Assembly (NCBI GenBank): GCA_947846985.1
Contig: CANTUZ010000003.1
Location: forward strand, 94,144,674-94,208,673
Length of the DNA: 64,000 nucleotides
Direction: 5' to 3'
From: Fratercula arctica
Lineage: Eukaryota > Chordata > Aves > Charadriiformes > Alcidae
Shown here: positions 24,248 to 37,400 of the stretch, piece by piece
How positions within the stretch are numbered: the first letter of the stretch is position 1
How the letters are laid out: each line of letters starts with the position of its first letter
Translations under genes and position numbers: made by a program
Notes under the pieces: generated by a model
Seen by the model: the letters and a program-made list of their open reading frames with translations, nothing else
Told to the model about the DNA's origin: nothing
The model's database searches: none

Positions 24248-26474
24248 CTGAACATGAATTTGATAGTTTTTATTTCATTTTCAATTTATAAATATGTAAT
24301 CTTGAGAATGCAAAGGAATGATAACTGTGCTCCTAGAAGACAAGTCTAATGACATCTTTACAATGTAGTGTTTAATTATCTCTTTTTTTAAAAGATAGTA
24401 TTTTAATTCATTGCATTTATTGATAAGATATTAAATTCTCTTTAAAAATATTCCAAACACTATATTTTTATAAAAGAGCTTTTCAGCCTAAAGACTGTCT
24501 TTTACACGCGTCCTAGAGACACTACCCAAATACTTTTCAAGGTTTATTTTCTTAAAAATTCCATTTTCTTTTTTCTTTTATAAAAAATACTTTATGATTT
24601 CCAGGTACATAATTAATTCTCCTATTAGATTAAATATTCTATGCTGGGATCAATTACATGCAATAGCAATAGCAAACAATCTTGTCATATTTCTAAAGAC
24701 ACAGTTACTAGCTACATAATAAAGATATAGCACATTTATATTTCAGGGTAAATATTTCAGACAAATAATTTCTTGGATTACTCCCTGAACACTTAAACAA
24801 TTAAGGGAAAACTTATTGCTTTTTTTTAAAAGCTTATTTAAAATTTTAGAATTGTTAAAGGGAGAAAAAAAAATACAGATAAATGGGTCTGATTTTGGAA
24901 ATACTATAGTGTATTTAACTGCAGCCTTTCCTTGTTATGCAGGCAAAAAAGAGACAAGAGAAAAGAAATATGGATGTTCTTGGCTGTCTTCCTGATTTGG
25001 TGCTTGTAAAAGAAGAAAAAAATTGAGAACTTTCAGACAATTTCCCTGTAAATCATGTACTTGTCATTGCAGAAGAATTATTTCATTCTTTTCTCTAGCT
25101 ACTGTGAGTTTAGAAATATTTGCTTTTCCCAAAAAACCCCACTTATAGAGCCCAGCTTTACAACTTTTTCTTAGTATACATATAACTTCTAGAACATTAC
25201 TGCTAAAATCTCAACAGTGTTATTATGACCTCAAAGTTCTTCCAAGTTTTATTTCAAAAAGTAGTGAAGTACTGGAATCTGTAGTTATTTCTGAATGCTC
25301 ATTTTAGCCTTCTTTTAGTATGGATAAACTTTATTGGCAAAGATGCCCTATCAATGTTTAAGAAAATTTGATTTTTTTTTGTTCTCATGAAATTTTATGG
25401 GAAGAAAAACTCCTTAATGTTGTCTTTTAGTATCAACTGATAAGTTTAATTCCAACTTTTACTAAACTTTATTAAAAGTATGCATTTCATTGTCACTAGA
25501 TCACCTGTTCCTGATGACCTACAAATCATTACCCAGTAGCATATATTTCAATGCAATTTGCACAAGTTTATTTTGTTTAATAGTTTTGCTCTGAACAGTT
25601 ACCTGAAACAGGCCTTCAAGCTATCATACAAAACAGTAAAAATCTCCCCTATCCCATTTCATCTCAGTTTGAAAGTTGGCCTTTCAGTTTTGTCTTTAAA
25701 AAAACCCAATTTTTATATAATAAAAACTTTTTCAATTTGGTAATTTTCTTGATGATTTTTTAAAAACAACTCAAGTACTTCAGAATCTTTAGTTCACAAA
25801 AAAAAAAAAATTATCTTGGTTTTGCTTTTAATCATTTTAACCCACTTCAGATTTTATTTTTTGGCATATTTCCTATTTTACCTGACTTTAAAATGAAATT
25901 AAACCTAGATTATACTGCCTAACAAATAAATTAATTATGAACTATTTTCATATAAATCAGGTTTCCATTTCAAATTAGGAAACTATATTTCCCATTCACT
26001 TCTCTTCTAACCAAACATTTCCAAGATAAAGGAGAAGCTGTTCAGAGAGAATGAAATATAGTAATGCAGAAGAATTTTGTTATTCTTCAGTAAAACTTCC
26101 GATGCCTTAATTTACTGCACCTTTTTGGCCCTTGAAAAGCTACAATATTCTTCTTGCAAATTTTAGAGGCTGCTACTCAGTGAATGTTGTTCTCTGATTT
26201 ATGCATCTCAAAACTCATAGAAATTGAGAAATACTTGCCATAATGAACATTTGTTGCATTTTCTCATCTGGAATTAAATTAGCCACTTCAAACAGGAAGC
26301 CTATATATTACTTGAATCTTACCTAAGCCCTCAAGATAATGTTTAATTGATAGCTAGAATTTCTGTTTACTTTTTGCATGAAGTTAATTTCTTCTGGGTT
26401 TTGGACTAGCACCTAGTGATGAATAGGTACACTGCTAATGGAACTGAAGGAGGTATATGTTTTTGAGATCTTAG
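24248..26474. other. AT-rich unique sequence, no gene seen
   Basis: Nothing recognised. Confidence 0.5.
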
Positions 26475-26502
26475 TTCGAACAGATCTTAGATCCTGTTCG
26501 AA
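26475..26502. repeat. Short inverted repeat (hairpin), CpG-containing
   Basis: Left arm TTCGAACAGATC (26475-26486) and right arm GATCCTGTTCGAA (26490-26502) are complementary apart from a single-base bulge, with a 3-base spacer. It is followed at once by an A-rich (AAAC)n run. It is not part of a tRNA, although TTCGAA resembles a B-box core: no acceptor stem or A-box is present. Confidence 0.8.
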
Positions 26503-26639
26503 TAAAAACAAACAAACAAAAAGCCTGTAAGATATTACAGGAAAAAAGTAGAAATATAAATTAACTTATTTTTCTGTCATGTGGTCTTATTAGATTACTT
26601 ATGCTCACACACTTTAAAACAAAGTATATATACAAACCC
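26503..26639. other. A-rich (AAAC) tract and unique sequence
   Basis: A short AATAAAAACAAACAAACAA tract follows the hairpin, then unique sequence. Confidence 0.6.
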
Positions 26640-27290
26640 CCTCCTTTATTTCTGTGTGCACAGTGACCAGCTCTGTAATGTGTAGGGTTCAAGACAAGTT
26701 AACAAATTTGTCACAAATGACCTATTTGTTGAGATTCAGTTCATAGCTTGTTGTACATATGCTACATGTTGTATAGGAGTGGATGGGAAGCAGAGGGGAA
26801 AAGTGATTGCCTTGTCATGGCTGCTGCATGCTCTGGCAGTCGGGACCAGCAGGAAAGAGGGAAAAATTCTCCTTCCCTGAGTTAATGGATGTATGTGCAG
26901 TAGGGGCAAGTTCTAGGAATGTAGGTAGGCAAGTGTACAAGAGCAGAGAGAGCAAATAATGACATCTGCTGAATGTGGTGAGGAAACCAGAGGCTGATGC
27001 AGAGAGCAGAGCCAAGTTTAAGTTTAAGAAGGGTCAGATACTACTATATAGACCACGTGGGAGTTATGCTCACAGTAAGAGCATTTGAAGTCCTGAAAGT
27101 TGCCAAACCTAACAGCAAGATGGAAGGAGAGACCGAAGGCTGGAAATCTTTATTTTGTATTTAATCTTTTATGTCCAGCAAGTCTGAATTTTACCTTGTT
27201 AAGATTTCTGTTTTGTGTTCTAATAAAAATATATTTTGACAACCTTTTGTGCACCATCCAGTGCTAGTCCCTTTCATGATTGTATGAATT
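26640..27290 (+). mobile_element. LTR-like block, boundaries unresolved
   Basis: A block of higher G+C than its flanks with an ordered set of signals: an ACTATATAG TATA-like element near 27035, a CCACGTGG E-box just after it, and CTAATAAAAATA (AATAAA) near 27219. The order and spacing fit U3-R-U5 of a solo LTR. No convincing TG/CA ends with a matching duplication could be fixed, so it may instead be unrelated sequence. Confidence 0.3.
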
Positions 27291-30200
27291 GTTATGCTTG
27301 TACATATATATGCTGACAAAACACCATGGGATAGTTTAAGTGCTAGTACCTAAAGAAAATTTAAAATTTTATAAATAAAATAATAATGAATATTTTCCTC
27401 CTGTAGAAGTACAAAAAGAATGCTAATTCTTTTTCACATATTGTCCCAAAGGTGTATCCTTGTCAAAATTCCTGTGAGACGTTTAGTCCCTAAAACATTT
27501 TATTACACCAGTGAATGCCAGCTCCTTCATGACAAGACAAGACAAGGGTCAATGTTAATATCTTATCTTGAGAAAATACTATGTGTGTTTTTTGAAGCTA
27601 TACACACAGTTATACTGTTCCCTTCTCTAAATTCATCCACACATTGTTTAAAAGGAGGGATAATAAGGGAGAATGAAACAGGAGAAAACTTTACTGCACT
27701 GATTCAAGGTCTTTTCGGGCTGAAGTTAGATTGACTCTTGGTTTCACTCAGGTTCTCTTTGGCTGATATTCTTCCTGAGCCATCTAATCTCTCTGATAGT
27801 AACGTGATATTGTGGTATGGATTTATCTGCCTTCTTTGAGATATACATATGTACATATATTGGGAACTTAGGTGTTTTAAGATCCTTTTAGAGGCACTGA
27901 AGAAGGCAGGTTCGTAAGAATTCATATTTTTCTAAATATAGAAGGCTAAAGTGGAAGTCGTAAGTGTTCTACATGGTTTTTAAGGTATTTTACATAGACT
28001 TAGCCTCATTATTCCCTTGTCTACAATGTAGCAAATCTTATTTTTCCTTTTTTATTTCATAGAGGGAATCTGTTGAGGTCCCATATTTTCATTTAAAATA
28101 ACCCTTTAATTTTATAGAAGGTCATGGTTGTGAGGTCTTATTTGTCCTAAGACATGACCCAAGAAAAAAGGGTAGTGTGAGCATCTGAAGAATTCGGGAA
28201 ATAAAAAAGGCTGAACAAGAACTTGGCTGGAAGTTTCTCTGTCTGCACAGAGGGGCAATTTTTTCCCTAGACAGGCCTTAGAAAAGGTGATAAATTTAGA
28301 GTATTTTCCCTTTATGTAGATTTACAGCTACATTTTCACTTCCATTTCAAGTTTCTTCCAAATGAGATTAGAAATAGCCAAGATATTAATCACGCTTCAA
28401 ATATTTATAGTATAACAGCCAATTCAACTTCAACTATAGCATTACTACTACTATCCCTAAGGTAACTCAATTATACTGATTTTGAATTACATGATGTAAT
28501 ACATCAGTCTAAGTGCATAATGACATAATAAATAAAAGCTGAAAAAACCCCAAACCTGAAGGAACTAATTAAAATAGTATTTACGAGAGACGAAGAGAGT
28601 CTTCTAGTAAAATTTTAGGCCTCAATCCAGAATTTTTTCCTACATACCCCAATCACAGTAGGGGTAATCACTAATTTCTTGCAGAGTCTTAAGATCTTAT
28701 CAATATGAAATGAATGTACTGCATAAAGGCCAGAATTCTCACCTTCCACGGAGGCATTATGAGGTTTATAAAATCAAGCTCTGGTAGAAAAAGTACACAA
28801 AAGCAACGTCAAGGATGCAACAGAAATTCATTTGACAGAGCCAAGATAAAAAGCTTGGACAGTTTAAGAAAGAGATGGAAATAGTGACTACAATGATCTG
28901 TAGGAGGAAAGAAAGAAACGTATGAAAACATTATGGTGCAATAAGATGAATACTACCAGTCAGGTAATCAAGTAGGTTAAGTACTCATTACAGCGCCAAA
29001 TAACTAAGCCAATAATAACTATATAGACAATAAATATTCCTTTCTAAATATTTTCAAGAAGGAATATACTCTAACTTATCATCAAAGAAAACACTTATAC
29101 TACTAAATAGATTTTCTCTTCACTCCTTTTTCACTGGAACTATTTATTAACTGGTGTTATGCATATTCAGGCAATAGTAGAAGGAAAATATAAACAATTG
29201 CTTAACACTTATGAACCAATAATCCTTAACACACTCCTTGTGCGTGTATATATTAACACTGAAGCATCAATACAGTAGGTCTGATATTTTTCAGTTCCTT
29301 CAGGCCAAAATCCCACCAATGCCCCTCAGCATGAATCCAAAGTGTTTCAAATGTGGCCGATTAATTTTGCAAATGAAGAGCATCTGTGCAGGGTGCATGT
29401 CTCAGACTTGCGTTCACTTCACGCTGCATATATCTACACTATATCTGTGGAAATACTTTTGTTTAGAAAATACCAGACAGGAGTATGAGAAGCATGAAAT
29501 TAAAAAGAACAGTTTTCTGTGGGGAAAAAGAAAAATCAACAGATGTAAACCTAAACTTACTTCTAGCATTTTATGCCTATCATTTCTTTCTTTTGGACTG
29601 TCTTTTGAGTGTTTAAGCATCAGCACAACTATACAGACAGCAATTCTCTAATTCTCTGGGAGCAAGAAATCAAATCTTAAAATGAACTGAAATAATGGCC
29701 TGGACTTGCATGGAACTGAATATTTCCAAATCCAAGATGGTGATTTGTGGGAAAAAAAAGAAAAAAATAAAAGAAACAGAAAAAACTCACCCACCCAACC
29801 AACCAAACCTATCTGACTAGTAGGTAAAAAAGAAATGATAAGGGAGCTTTCCAAATTCACAAGTTACATTTTAGCTCAGTGTAGCCACAAGGAAGTGGTA
29901 AGTTAGTTTTCACCATTGAAAGGTAACTGTGTTTTGAGGAAAGGACTGATAGGGATTTTGGACTTATCTTCAAAAGAAGGCTCACGGTTATTAATGCCTC
30001 AAGGAATAATGTGGGTCTGTATATCTAGCATTAAGTGATAAAGTAAACAGGGGAAAACTTAGACTCTTGCACATCTCCATGCTGTTATACTGTGTAGCTA
30101 ACTGAGACCCTGTAAGACTGAGTCTAAGGTACCCCTGAGTCTAAGGAACTCCTGTTGACTGACATTCAGCCTGTATTTTTCCTTTATGGGTTTACAGAAA

Positions 30201-30489
30201 ATATTTTCCTCAATCGTTACATTCATTACAGTACCTATTCATACTCTATTGCAATGTCTCTCTTCCTCGGTTGTGCAGAAATTTCCTACCAAGGACTCAT
30301 CTTTTCCTGCCATTAGCCAGGATCAGATACTTAGAGAAGTTCAAGACTTTGGATTGAGGGTTTATGAGACAAACTACCCAAAAGTGATTTTTACATGAAT
30401 AAGAAAGTTCTATAGTCTTCTCATCTTTTGCATTTAATATGTTTTCTGTGGTTGGTGTTGTAAATATTGTTCAAGAAATATTGAGCTTC
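27291..30489. other. AT-rich unique sequence, no gene recognised
   Basis: The longest frame here (29238-29651, plus) is discussed under findings and not called as a gene. No repeat family was recognised. Confidence 0.5.
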
Positions 30490-31780
30490 TTTCTCTTTTT
30501 TTCTTTTAGACAACTAACATCAATTATATCTTGTTGTAATGTGTCCCATAGGTTAATTAGGCATTGTATAAATAAGTGTTTCTATTTATCATGTTTGAAT
30601 TTGCTGCCAAGCTATGCATATTGTTAGTTAAGCCGTGAATATTTAGCTGTTTGTGACCTTTCTTCTTAAATGAATTTCTCAAGCAATCTAATCATGTTAG
30701 TTGCTCTTCTCTGATCTCCATCCAACTTGTTCCTTTTCCCTCACTTCTCTTTCCAATCAGGTACCAAGATGCTGAGAAATGCATAAAGTATTCTAGATAC
30801 AGCCTAAACAGACCTGATAGACAGTGACTAATTCTTTCATGATTGACTACTTGATGTTTTGGCATATGATGACAAAAACTGCATTGACCTTGGATTATTT
30901 TTCTCCATGAAATATCACATTTAGAGCTGGAGGAGAAATGTCGTTTCTCCCAGAAATTTTTCAAAAGTCAAATGTTTCCTTTTTTAAGAACTGAGGCAAA
31001 CAGTTAAAAAAATAAAATAAGATAATGAACAAATAATCTCCCCTACATTAAAGTCAGTTGAAATATTTCATTTTGATGTTTCCAAATGTTTCAATTTTAG
31101 CTTTCTAAATGACAAGCCAACTATAATTAACTAACATTTTTGCACAGAAAGCTAATCTTTTTCTGTGTGTGTAAAAGGTCAAAATAAGATATTTTAATAA
31201 TTCTGAAAGATTTAGGAAGCAATAAGATATTGAAAATCACTTCTTCCCAGGATATTCATAGAATCAACAATTTGGCACATCTAAAGAAAAAAATCAATTC
31301 AGTGGAAATTTTCTGATTGTCTTTAATCATACTGAAATTCATTTTTAATTATTGTTCTTCATTTTAACATTATTATTATCATCCATGTGTCATCTTCCTG
31401 CAGAATACCTATTTTAGATCTTTTTTCCAATTAAACTACATTTTTCAAGTTTTTTTTTCTTCAAATGCTTCTGTACTTTCTAGTTAACTTTCTAGTTACA
31501 TTTCTAGTTACTTTCTCATAGATGCTCTTAATTGCAAGTTTCATTAATATGCTATTTAGTCTCACTTTCAGATTGTTAATGAAGACGTTTAATAGGACAA
31601 GAGCTGATCCTGAACCCTGTGGCACTGTATATGACACTTCACTTCATCTTGAAACGTTGTTCATGGTTATTCTTTGCATTGCCTCAGTTTTTATCCACGA
31701 GTCTTTATGTCTATTTTGATCTGAAGTAAATGTATAAGATGTCTTCAGACACTGCATCAAATATTTTACTTTAAAAAAAA
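30490..31780 (-). mobile_element. Ancient CR1-type LINE, antisense, interrupted
   Basis: Two decayed blocks in one orientation follow CR1 order. 30490-30960 matches the antisense 3' region and ORF2 end (GTTGCTCTTCTCTGATCTCC; AGTATTCTAGATACAGCC). 31540-31780 matches the antisense RT region (TTAATGAAGACGTTTAATAG; CTGATCCTGAACCCTGTGGC). The ~550 bp between is too diverged to align by eye and includes a local 12-bp repeat. It is of the same old class as the copy at 8265. Confidence 0.65.
31475..31510. repeat. 12-bp tandem repeat, three copies
   Basis: ACTTTCTAGTTA, ACTTTCTAGTTA and CATTTCTAGTTA lie head to tail, followed by a partial fourth. It is a slippage product inside the decayed CR1 region. 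Confidence 0.85.
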
Positions 31781-33323
31781 TAATCCCTCCCACCCCAAGC
31801 CCTATATGTATACTATGCTCTCTCTATCTCCTTCTATAGCTCCATAAAAAATAGATCAGCTTATTCTAGAACAGAATGTAGAATGAGCTTCAGCAATATA
31901 TACTCCTTGTTGATTGTGGTTCCACTATTATTAATGTGCTGCATATGTAGGCAACATAATTTCATAAGCTTTACATGACCCCGGAAACCAAGGGAAAGAC
32001 ACTGTTTAAAAAGTAATTGCCTAAATTGGATGCACACAGGAGAGAATGGCACAAATCCTAAACTGCAGTGACAGAACTCCTTCTTCAGCAACTGCTTGGC
32101 CAACCTAAATAGGTGTCTACCTCTTTGACAGGCATTGTCTGCAGCCCCTCTTCTGAAATAGGTACAGATCCCGAACTTGTGGTCTGAATGATTTGTGTAT
32201 TCTTGTTAGACCTTGACTAGAATTAAAGTAAGGCTAAGAGTTAGACAGCAGGGGAACTTAACTCCTCTGAAAAGCTCAGCTTGGCAGCTGCTCTTAGCAC
32301 AATCCTAGTACATACAGACCAGGACAAGACCTCTGAGGAGAAAGTATTATTAGATTTTTTTATTGTATTTTATTTTTAAGTTGAAGGATGTAATCAGAAG
32401 ATTGTAAAGAACTTGTATTGTAAAAGAATTAATGTACTTTTTAGACTCCTAATTCCTAAAGGTGACTTTTTATATACATGCTTTGAATAAACAGCAAAGC
32501 ATGCTTTCGAAGAAGGATGACAGAGTCACTTTCATGACTGGAGTCCAGAGCACTCCTCTGTCATCTGAGGGCCCTCACCACTAGCTGTATTCTTTTGTTC
32601 TCCTTTCTTCACAGTGGATAATATTTCACACTAGCCAACAGCTTCATATTTAGGCAATCTTTGTAAAAAGCTCGATATCTGTCAGGTACAAGGAGAAATT
32701 CAGCAAATGTCTCACTTTTTAGAGTAAAACCACTGTTGTTACTATGATATGAAGAGGGGAACATAATCAATCTTTTAATGCAAGAGGTGAATTGACCCAG
32801 TCATCCTGATGAATGTTAGGAATTACCTGCAGAAAGGGGCCAATGATTATGAAGTTAAATAGATGAAGATATAATAAAGAAATATATTTGAATTGCATGC
32901 TTTACTACAGATTTAACCTGAAAGCTGTTTGTTTTGTTTGTTGTCTTTTTTTTATTTGCAGAACTGGTGAAAAACCTGCCTTTAGATAGTTCTTCAGAAT
33001 TTATCTGTCAGATCCTCATCTGCTGAAAGCCAGCCATAGCTAATTTGGTCCCAGTTGGCAAATAGTTTGAATCTGTAAGCAAACTTATTGAGACCAACAA
33101 AACATCTCAAAGAATCAGACTCTTTTTTGATTGATGATGCTCAACCTTTGATAATGATTCAGAAAATTGTGAGTCAGGAAGCAAAACTGACTCACATTAA
33201 ATCAGTTCAGTGTCCTTTTCAGCAAGAAGGGAACTAAGTAATTTCTGCTTATGAATCTGATTCAAAATTTCCTTTCATTTAATTTTTTTCAGTTTGTCGT
33301 GTGTTTGTTTGGGTTTCATTGTG
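31781..33323. other. AT-rich unique sequence, no gene seen
   Basis: Nothing recognised. A TTGAATAAACAGC poly(A)-type signal near 32484 stands alone. Confidence 0.5.
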
Positions 33324-33376
33324 GTTTTTTTGTTTGTTTGTTTTTTTTTTTTTTTTGTTTTTTTTTTGTTTTTTAA
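33324..33376. repeat. T-rich (GTTT) simple repeat
   Basis: Poly-T interrupted by single G residues, ending about 20 bp before the target duplication of the following LTR. Confidence 0.85.
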
Positions 33377-33391
33377 ATATAGTTATTTAAT

Positions 33392-34405
33392 TTTAGTGTA
33401 TTGGGTTTACATGGCAAAGTTTTAGTAGCAGAGGGGGGCTGCAGGGGTGGCTTCTGTGAAAAGACAACAGGAACTGCCCCAATGTTGGACACAGACAGTT
33501 CCAGCCAGCTCAAAAAACCTGCTGCTGGCCAAAGCTGAGCCCATCAGTGATTCTGGTGGCACCTTTGTGATAACATATTTAAGAAAAGGTAAAAAATGCT
33601 GTGCAACAGCAGCTGGGAGGGAGGAGTGAGAATATGTGAGAGAAACAACTATGCAGACACCAACGTCAGTGAAGAAGAAGGGGTAGGAAGTGCTCCATGT
33701 GTCGGAGCAGAGATTCCCCTGCAGTCCATGGAGGTCCACAGTGGAGCAGACATCCACTCTGCAGCCTTTGGAGGACTCCACACCAGAGCAGGTGGACGTG
33801 CCTTGAAGGAAGCAGCCCATACAGAGCCCACACTGGAGCAGGTTTTCTGGCAGGACTTGTGACTCCATGGGGGACACATGCTGGAGTAGTCCATTCCTGA
33901 AGGACTGGATCTTGTGGGACGGACCCATGCTAGAACACTTCTTGAAGATCTGCTGCCCATGGGAGGTACCCACACTGGAGAAGTTCATAAAGGACTGTCT
34001 CTTGCGGGTGGGAACCCATGCTGGAGCAGAGGAAGAGTGTGAAGAGGAAGGAGTTTCAGAGACAACGTGTTGTGGACTGACCACAGCCCCCATCCCCTAT
34101 CCTTCTCTGCCACTCAGGGGGAAGGAGGTAGAGAAGTGTGAAGGGAAGAGGGGAGGAAAGAGGTGAAGATATTTTTAGATTTGTTCATATTTCTTATAAT
34201 CCTACTCTGTTTGATAGGCAATAAATTAAATTAATTTGCCCAAGTCGAGTCTATTTAGCCCGTGACGGTAACTAGTAAGTGATCTCCCTATCCTTTTCTC
34301 GACCCATAAGCTTTTTGTTGCATTTTCTCCCTCTGTCCTGTTGAGGAGGAGAAGTGATAAAGCAGTTTGGTGAGCACCTTGGGGCTAGTCAAGATCAATA
34401 TTTAG
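33392..34405 (+). mobile_element. Solo LTR of an avian ERVL-type endogenous retrovirus
   Basis: The LTR is 33397-34400 (1004 bp). It starts TGTATTGGGTTTACATGGCA and is flanked by an exact 5-bp duplication, TTTAG, at 33392-33396 and 34401-34405. I recognise the sequence as a long LTR type common in neoavian genomes: a GATAACATATTTAAG TATA-like region near 33571, AGTGAGAATATGTGAGAG downstream, a GGAGCAG-rich repeat block, AATAAA at 34220-34225, and a CAAGTCGAGTCTATTTAGCC U5 segment. The final CA has become TA. No internal viral sequence adjoins it. The long minus-strand frame at 33422-34093 (223 codons) is an artefact of the GC-rich LTR. Confidence 0.93.
33816..34030 (+). repeat. Degenerate ~48-bp tandem repeat within the LTR
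   Basis: Four to five diverged units each begin with a CCCATGCTGGAGCAG-like word (about 33820, 33870, 33920, 33968 and 34015), followed by a GAAGGACTG-like segment and a GTGGGA-like end. This minisatellite-like block is a known feature of this LTR type. Unit number can vary between copies. Confidence 0.75.
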
Positions 34406-37400
34406 AAATTAGATATTTTTTTCTTCACTACTACAACAAATTCAAAGGAAAAAAACACAACCACAAATTCTTAATAATTTTCCTCAAACTTAAAATTGTC
34501 CTGGAAGCTTCTGCTATTAGGTAATTGGAATTACTAATCAGTAAAATTTATTAGTATCTCTTTTCTCGCGGTGGTCACCACACGCTGCTCAGATCTAAGA
34601 TGAAAGAAATTCTGAAATAATGATGGCAATTGTTTGAGCTCAATGAAGTTCCTTATAACATCAGATATCTGGTGATTGGTTGGTAGTTCTTTGGAAACTT
34701 TACATTCTTTTCAAATCTGTAGTTGTATTGGGTTTTTTAAAGATATATGAGTGGTGACTGGGTATTCTTATTGCCTTTATAGATATACACCATTTTTGGA
34801 CACTTACAGAGTATTTTCTTTCACACTAACCTGTAGAAAACTTTTGAAGGGATTTACTGTTGCCTCTATGAAAAACATCCTTTGAGATATTGGCGTTTAT
34901 TACTTTTCAATTTCATTGATTCCTTGTAGACCATCTTTGCATAGGGACACTGCATCAAATGATCTTAGTTCCCTGTAGCTTAATTCTCATGGTAGGATTG
35001 GCATAAATAGGGCTTTTCTGAGTGAACAACTATAGTTAAATATGCAAATATGTAATTTTCAGGATCAGGGCATTAATATGTATATTATATTGGTATTGGT
35101 ATATTTGCAGTTTCTTTTTAAAAGTAGCCAAAGGGATGAAAAAAATCACAATATGAAGTACCATCAGAAGCTCTCAGCTACCCTGAATAAATATGCTAGA
35201 ATGAACTGGTAATATTGGCATAATACGATCTACTTGCAAGTAGAATATTGTTGATTTTTTTTTTTTACTTTAAAACCATTCTTGAACCATATTTTCACTG
35301 TCTGCACAAAGAATAAGAAAAAAAAGTGGAGGGTAGAAAGACTGTAAGGCAGAACATTGTGATTAATACTTACTGGTATAGTAGAAAACCAAAAACTACA
35401 CAGACTGATATTTCCCAATGTCTATATGCTACATATCTCACTGTTTTGTCAGCTTTTTGAAGAAAATTCTGTGCAAAATGCAGGAAAAGGTGTCGAACTT
35501 TCTTTTCTTGGTGTAGTCAACCTTTCTGAACACCTGAAAATTCTTTCTAACAGGACATTTAGAAGAATATTGAACTGCAGAGTAAAGGCTTTTCTCTAGA
35601 AAACATGATGCGTGCTTGAGTTATTATACTCAATTATTTACAGACGACAAGATAATGACATGAACTGATAAGAAAGAAAAAACAAATTCAGAACAAAGAT
35701 CAAGAGGGAATCATAACCATATTACTGTTACATAACGGTTTTCCAGTTGGGCTGGAAAAACAGAAAGAGAAGCCATTGAATAATCCATTAGAATGCTTCC
35801 TGTGGAGTAATAGAATTTAAAGAGGTAAAGGACCAATACTTCTGCACCTTCTTGGTGGGAAACTTTAATGTAATTGTCTAATTTATTACATTTGACTGTA
35901 GTTTTTGACCAACAATTCTTTGGTCAAAGTACCCATCTTCAGTGAGAAAAATTATAATAAATTTTAGTAATCCCTACAAAGAATTTTATATGAGTGAAAA
36001 CCAGAGATGCTCCAAATACATCAAGGACATTGCAAAAATTAAGTGCATGTCACATCCGTAAGTGCTGTATGAATATCATATTGATGGTAAGTGATCTGGT
36101 AACTGTCTAAAAGACAAGAATTGCCTAAAACCAGTACTTTAATTGAGAGTGCTGCTAAATTATTGATTTTTACCTCATCTAGAAACAGACTTCTGAAGAA
36201 AAAACACTTTCTCTTTTGTTTTCTTTTGTTTTCTTTTTCTCTGTGCTACTCGTTGCTTTGTTGTATCTTTTAAGTGTAAGATCTTCAGGACACAGACTGT
36301 TCATATACGCAGTGTTGTGTAAACTGTTGTGTTGTAAACCAGATGTTCGATGTCAGTAAATCAGCACTGTGTCATTAAAGTTCACCTTTGGATTGCCAAT
36401 TAACTGAAGGTAATTAGCATGTTTAAATAGTAGTCTGAATCTTCTTTTGGATGAGAAATATCTATAGGTTATTCTACTGATGAACCACACTGTTTATTCA
36501 AATTCAGTTCTTTGAGTCAGGAATTCATGAACACCCTGAAGAAATGCATCTGTTGTGCCTAACCCTGCCTAATAGTTTGAAAGAAGCCTTTGCTTCTTGT
36601 TTCCTACAGAAGTCCTGGATCCACAGTCTTCATAACGTTTATGGCAGCCAAATACAAGGATTTCTTGTCTGCCCAAATTTCATTTGTATTACAATAGCAG
36701 AGATGTATGCATAGACAAACAATACTATTAAATCAAATTAGTCACAGTCAGTGCAATGTGTGGTGTGAATGTGATAAGACAGTGGTAAAAGTACTTAATA
36801 ACTGAATAGCTCATCTTTCCACATGAGAATGAGCTATATAATTATTATCACGAGAAGGTTATGTTTTTTTAACTGTAATGTTACAGACTAAAGGGTAATT
36901 TTTTTTGTTTAATCAGAGCTTCTAGGCAGCATTGCAAAATCTGTTACAAACCCTATGCAAGCTAAATCAGATTCTCAGTTAAGATTCAGAACTGCTAAGT
37001 CCTGTACAAGTGAGGTGCAGTTCAGTTCAGATTCAGAATATGTCTAGCACCAAAATTGTAACACCAAAATCTATGCTATACTCAGAAGTAACTGTCATGA
37101 ACATTCATAGAGACTTTGTTTTCATGCTTAAAAAAAGAAGTTATTAAATTGCTGCCTTAAACTTCTGAATGGTTCAAAGGAAATGATTCGGATTTAGAGT
37201 ACTACCATATTTTCTGTCAATTCATTTTACCTTCCTGCCTTTAAAATAGGAGTATTAGTGAGGTGTTGCCTACCTTGTCTTTCATTCGTGGCTCCTGTTA
37301 TCAGTTCCTATGTCAGACACCTACTGTATAAACCATCCACTCGTGATTATTGGATGTACTTAAATTATTATTAAAACGTTCAGAATATATAGTCTGAAAT

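Noticed and set aside
26470..26505. tRNA-like B-box core (GTTCGAA)
   Set aside because: There is no A-box, acceptor stem or cloverleaf. The sequence is explained as a short inverted repeat.
33422..34093. 223-codon minus-strand open frame
   Set aside because: It lies wholly inside the solo LTR, antisense to its transcription, and its Ser/Pro/Cys-rich content follows from the GC-rich tandem block.
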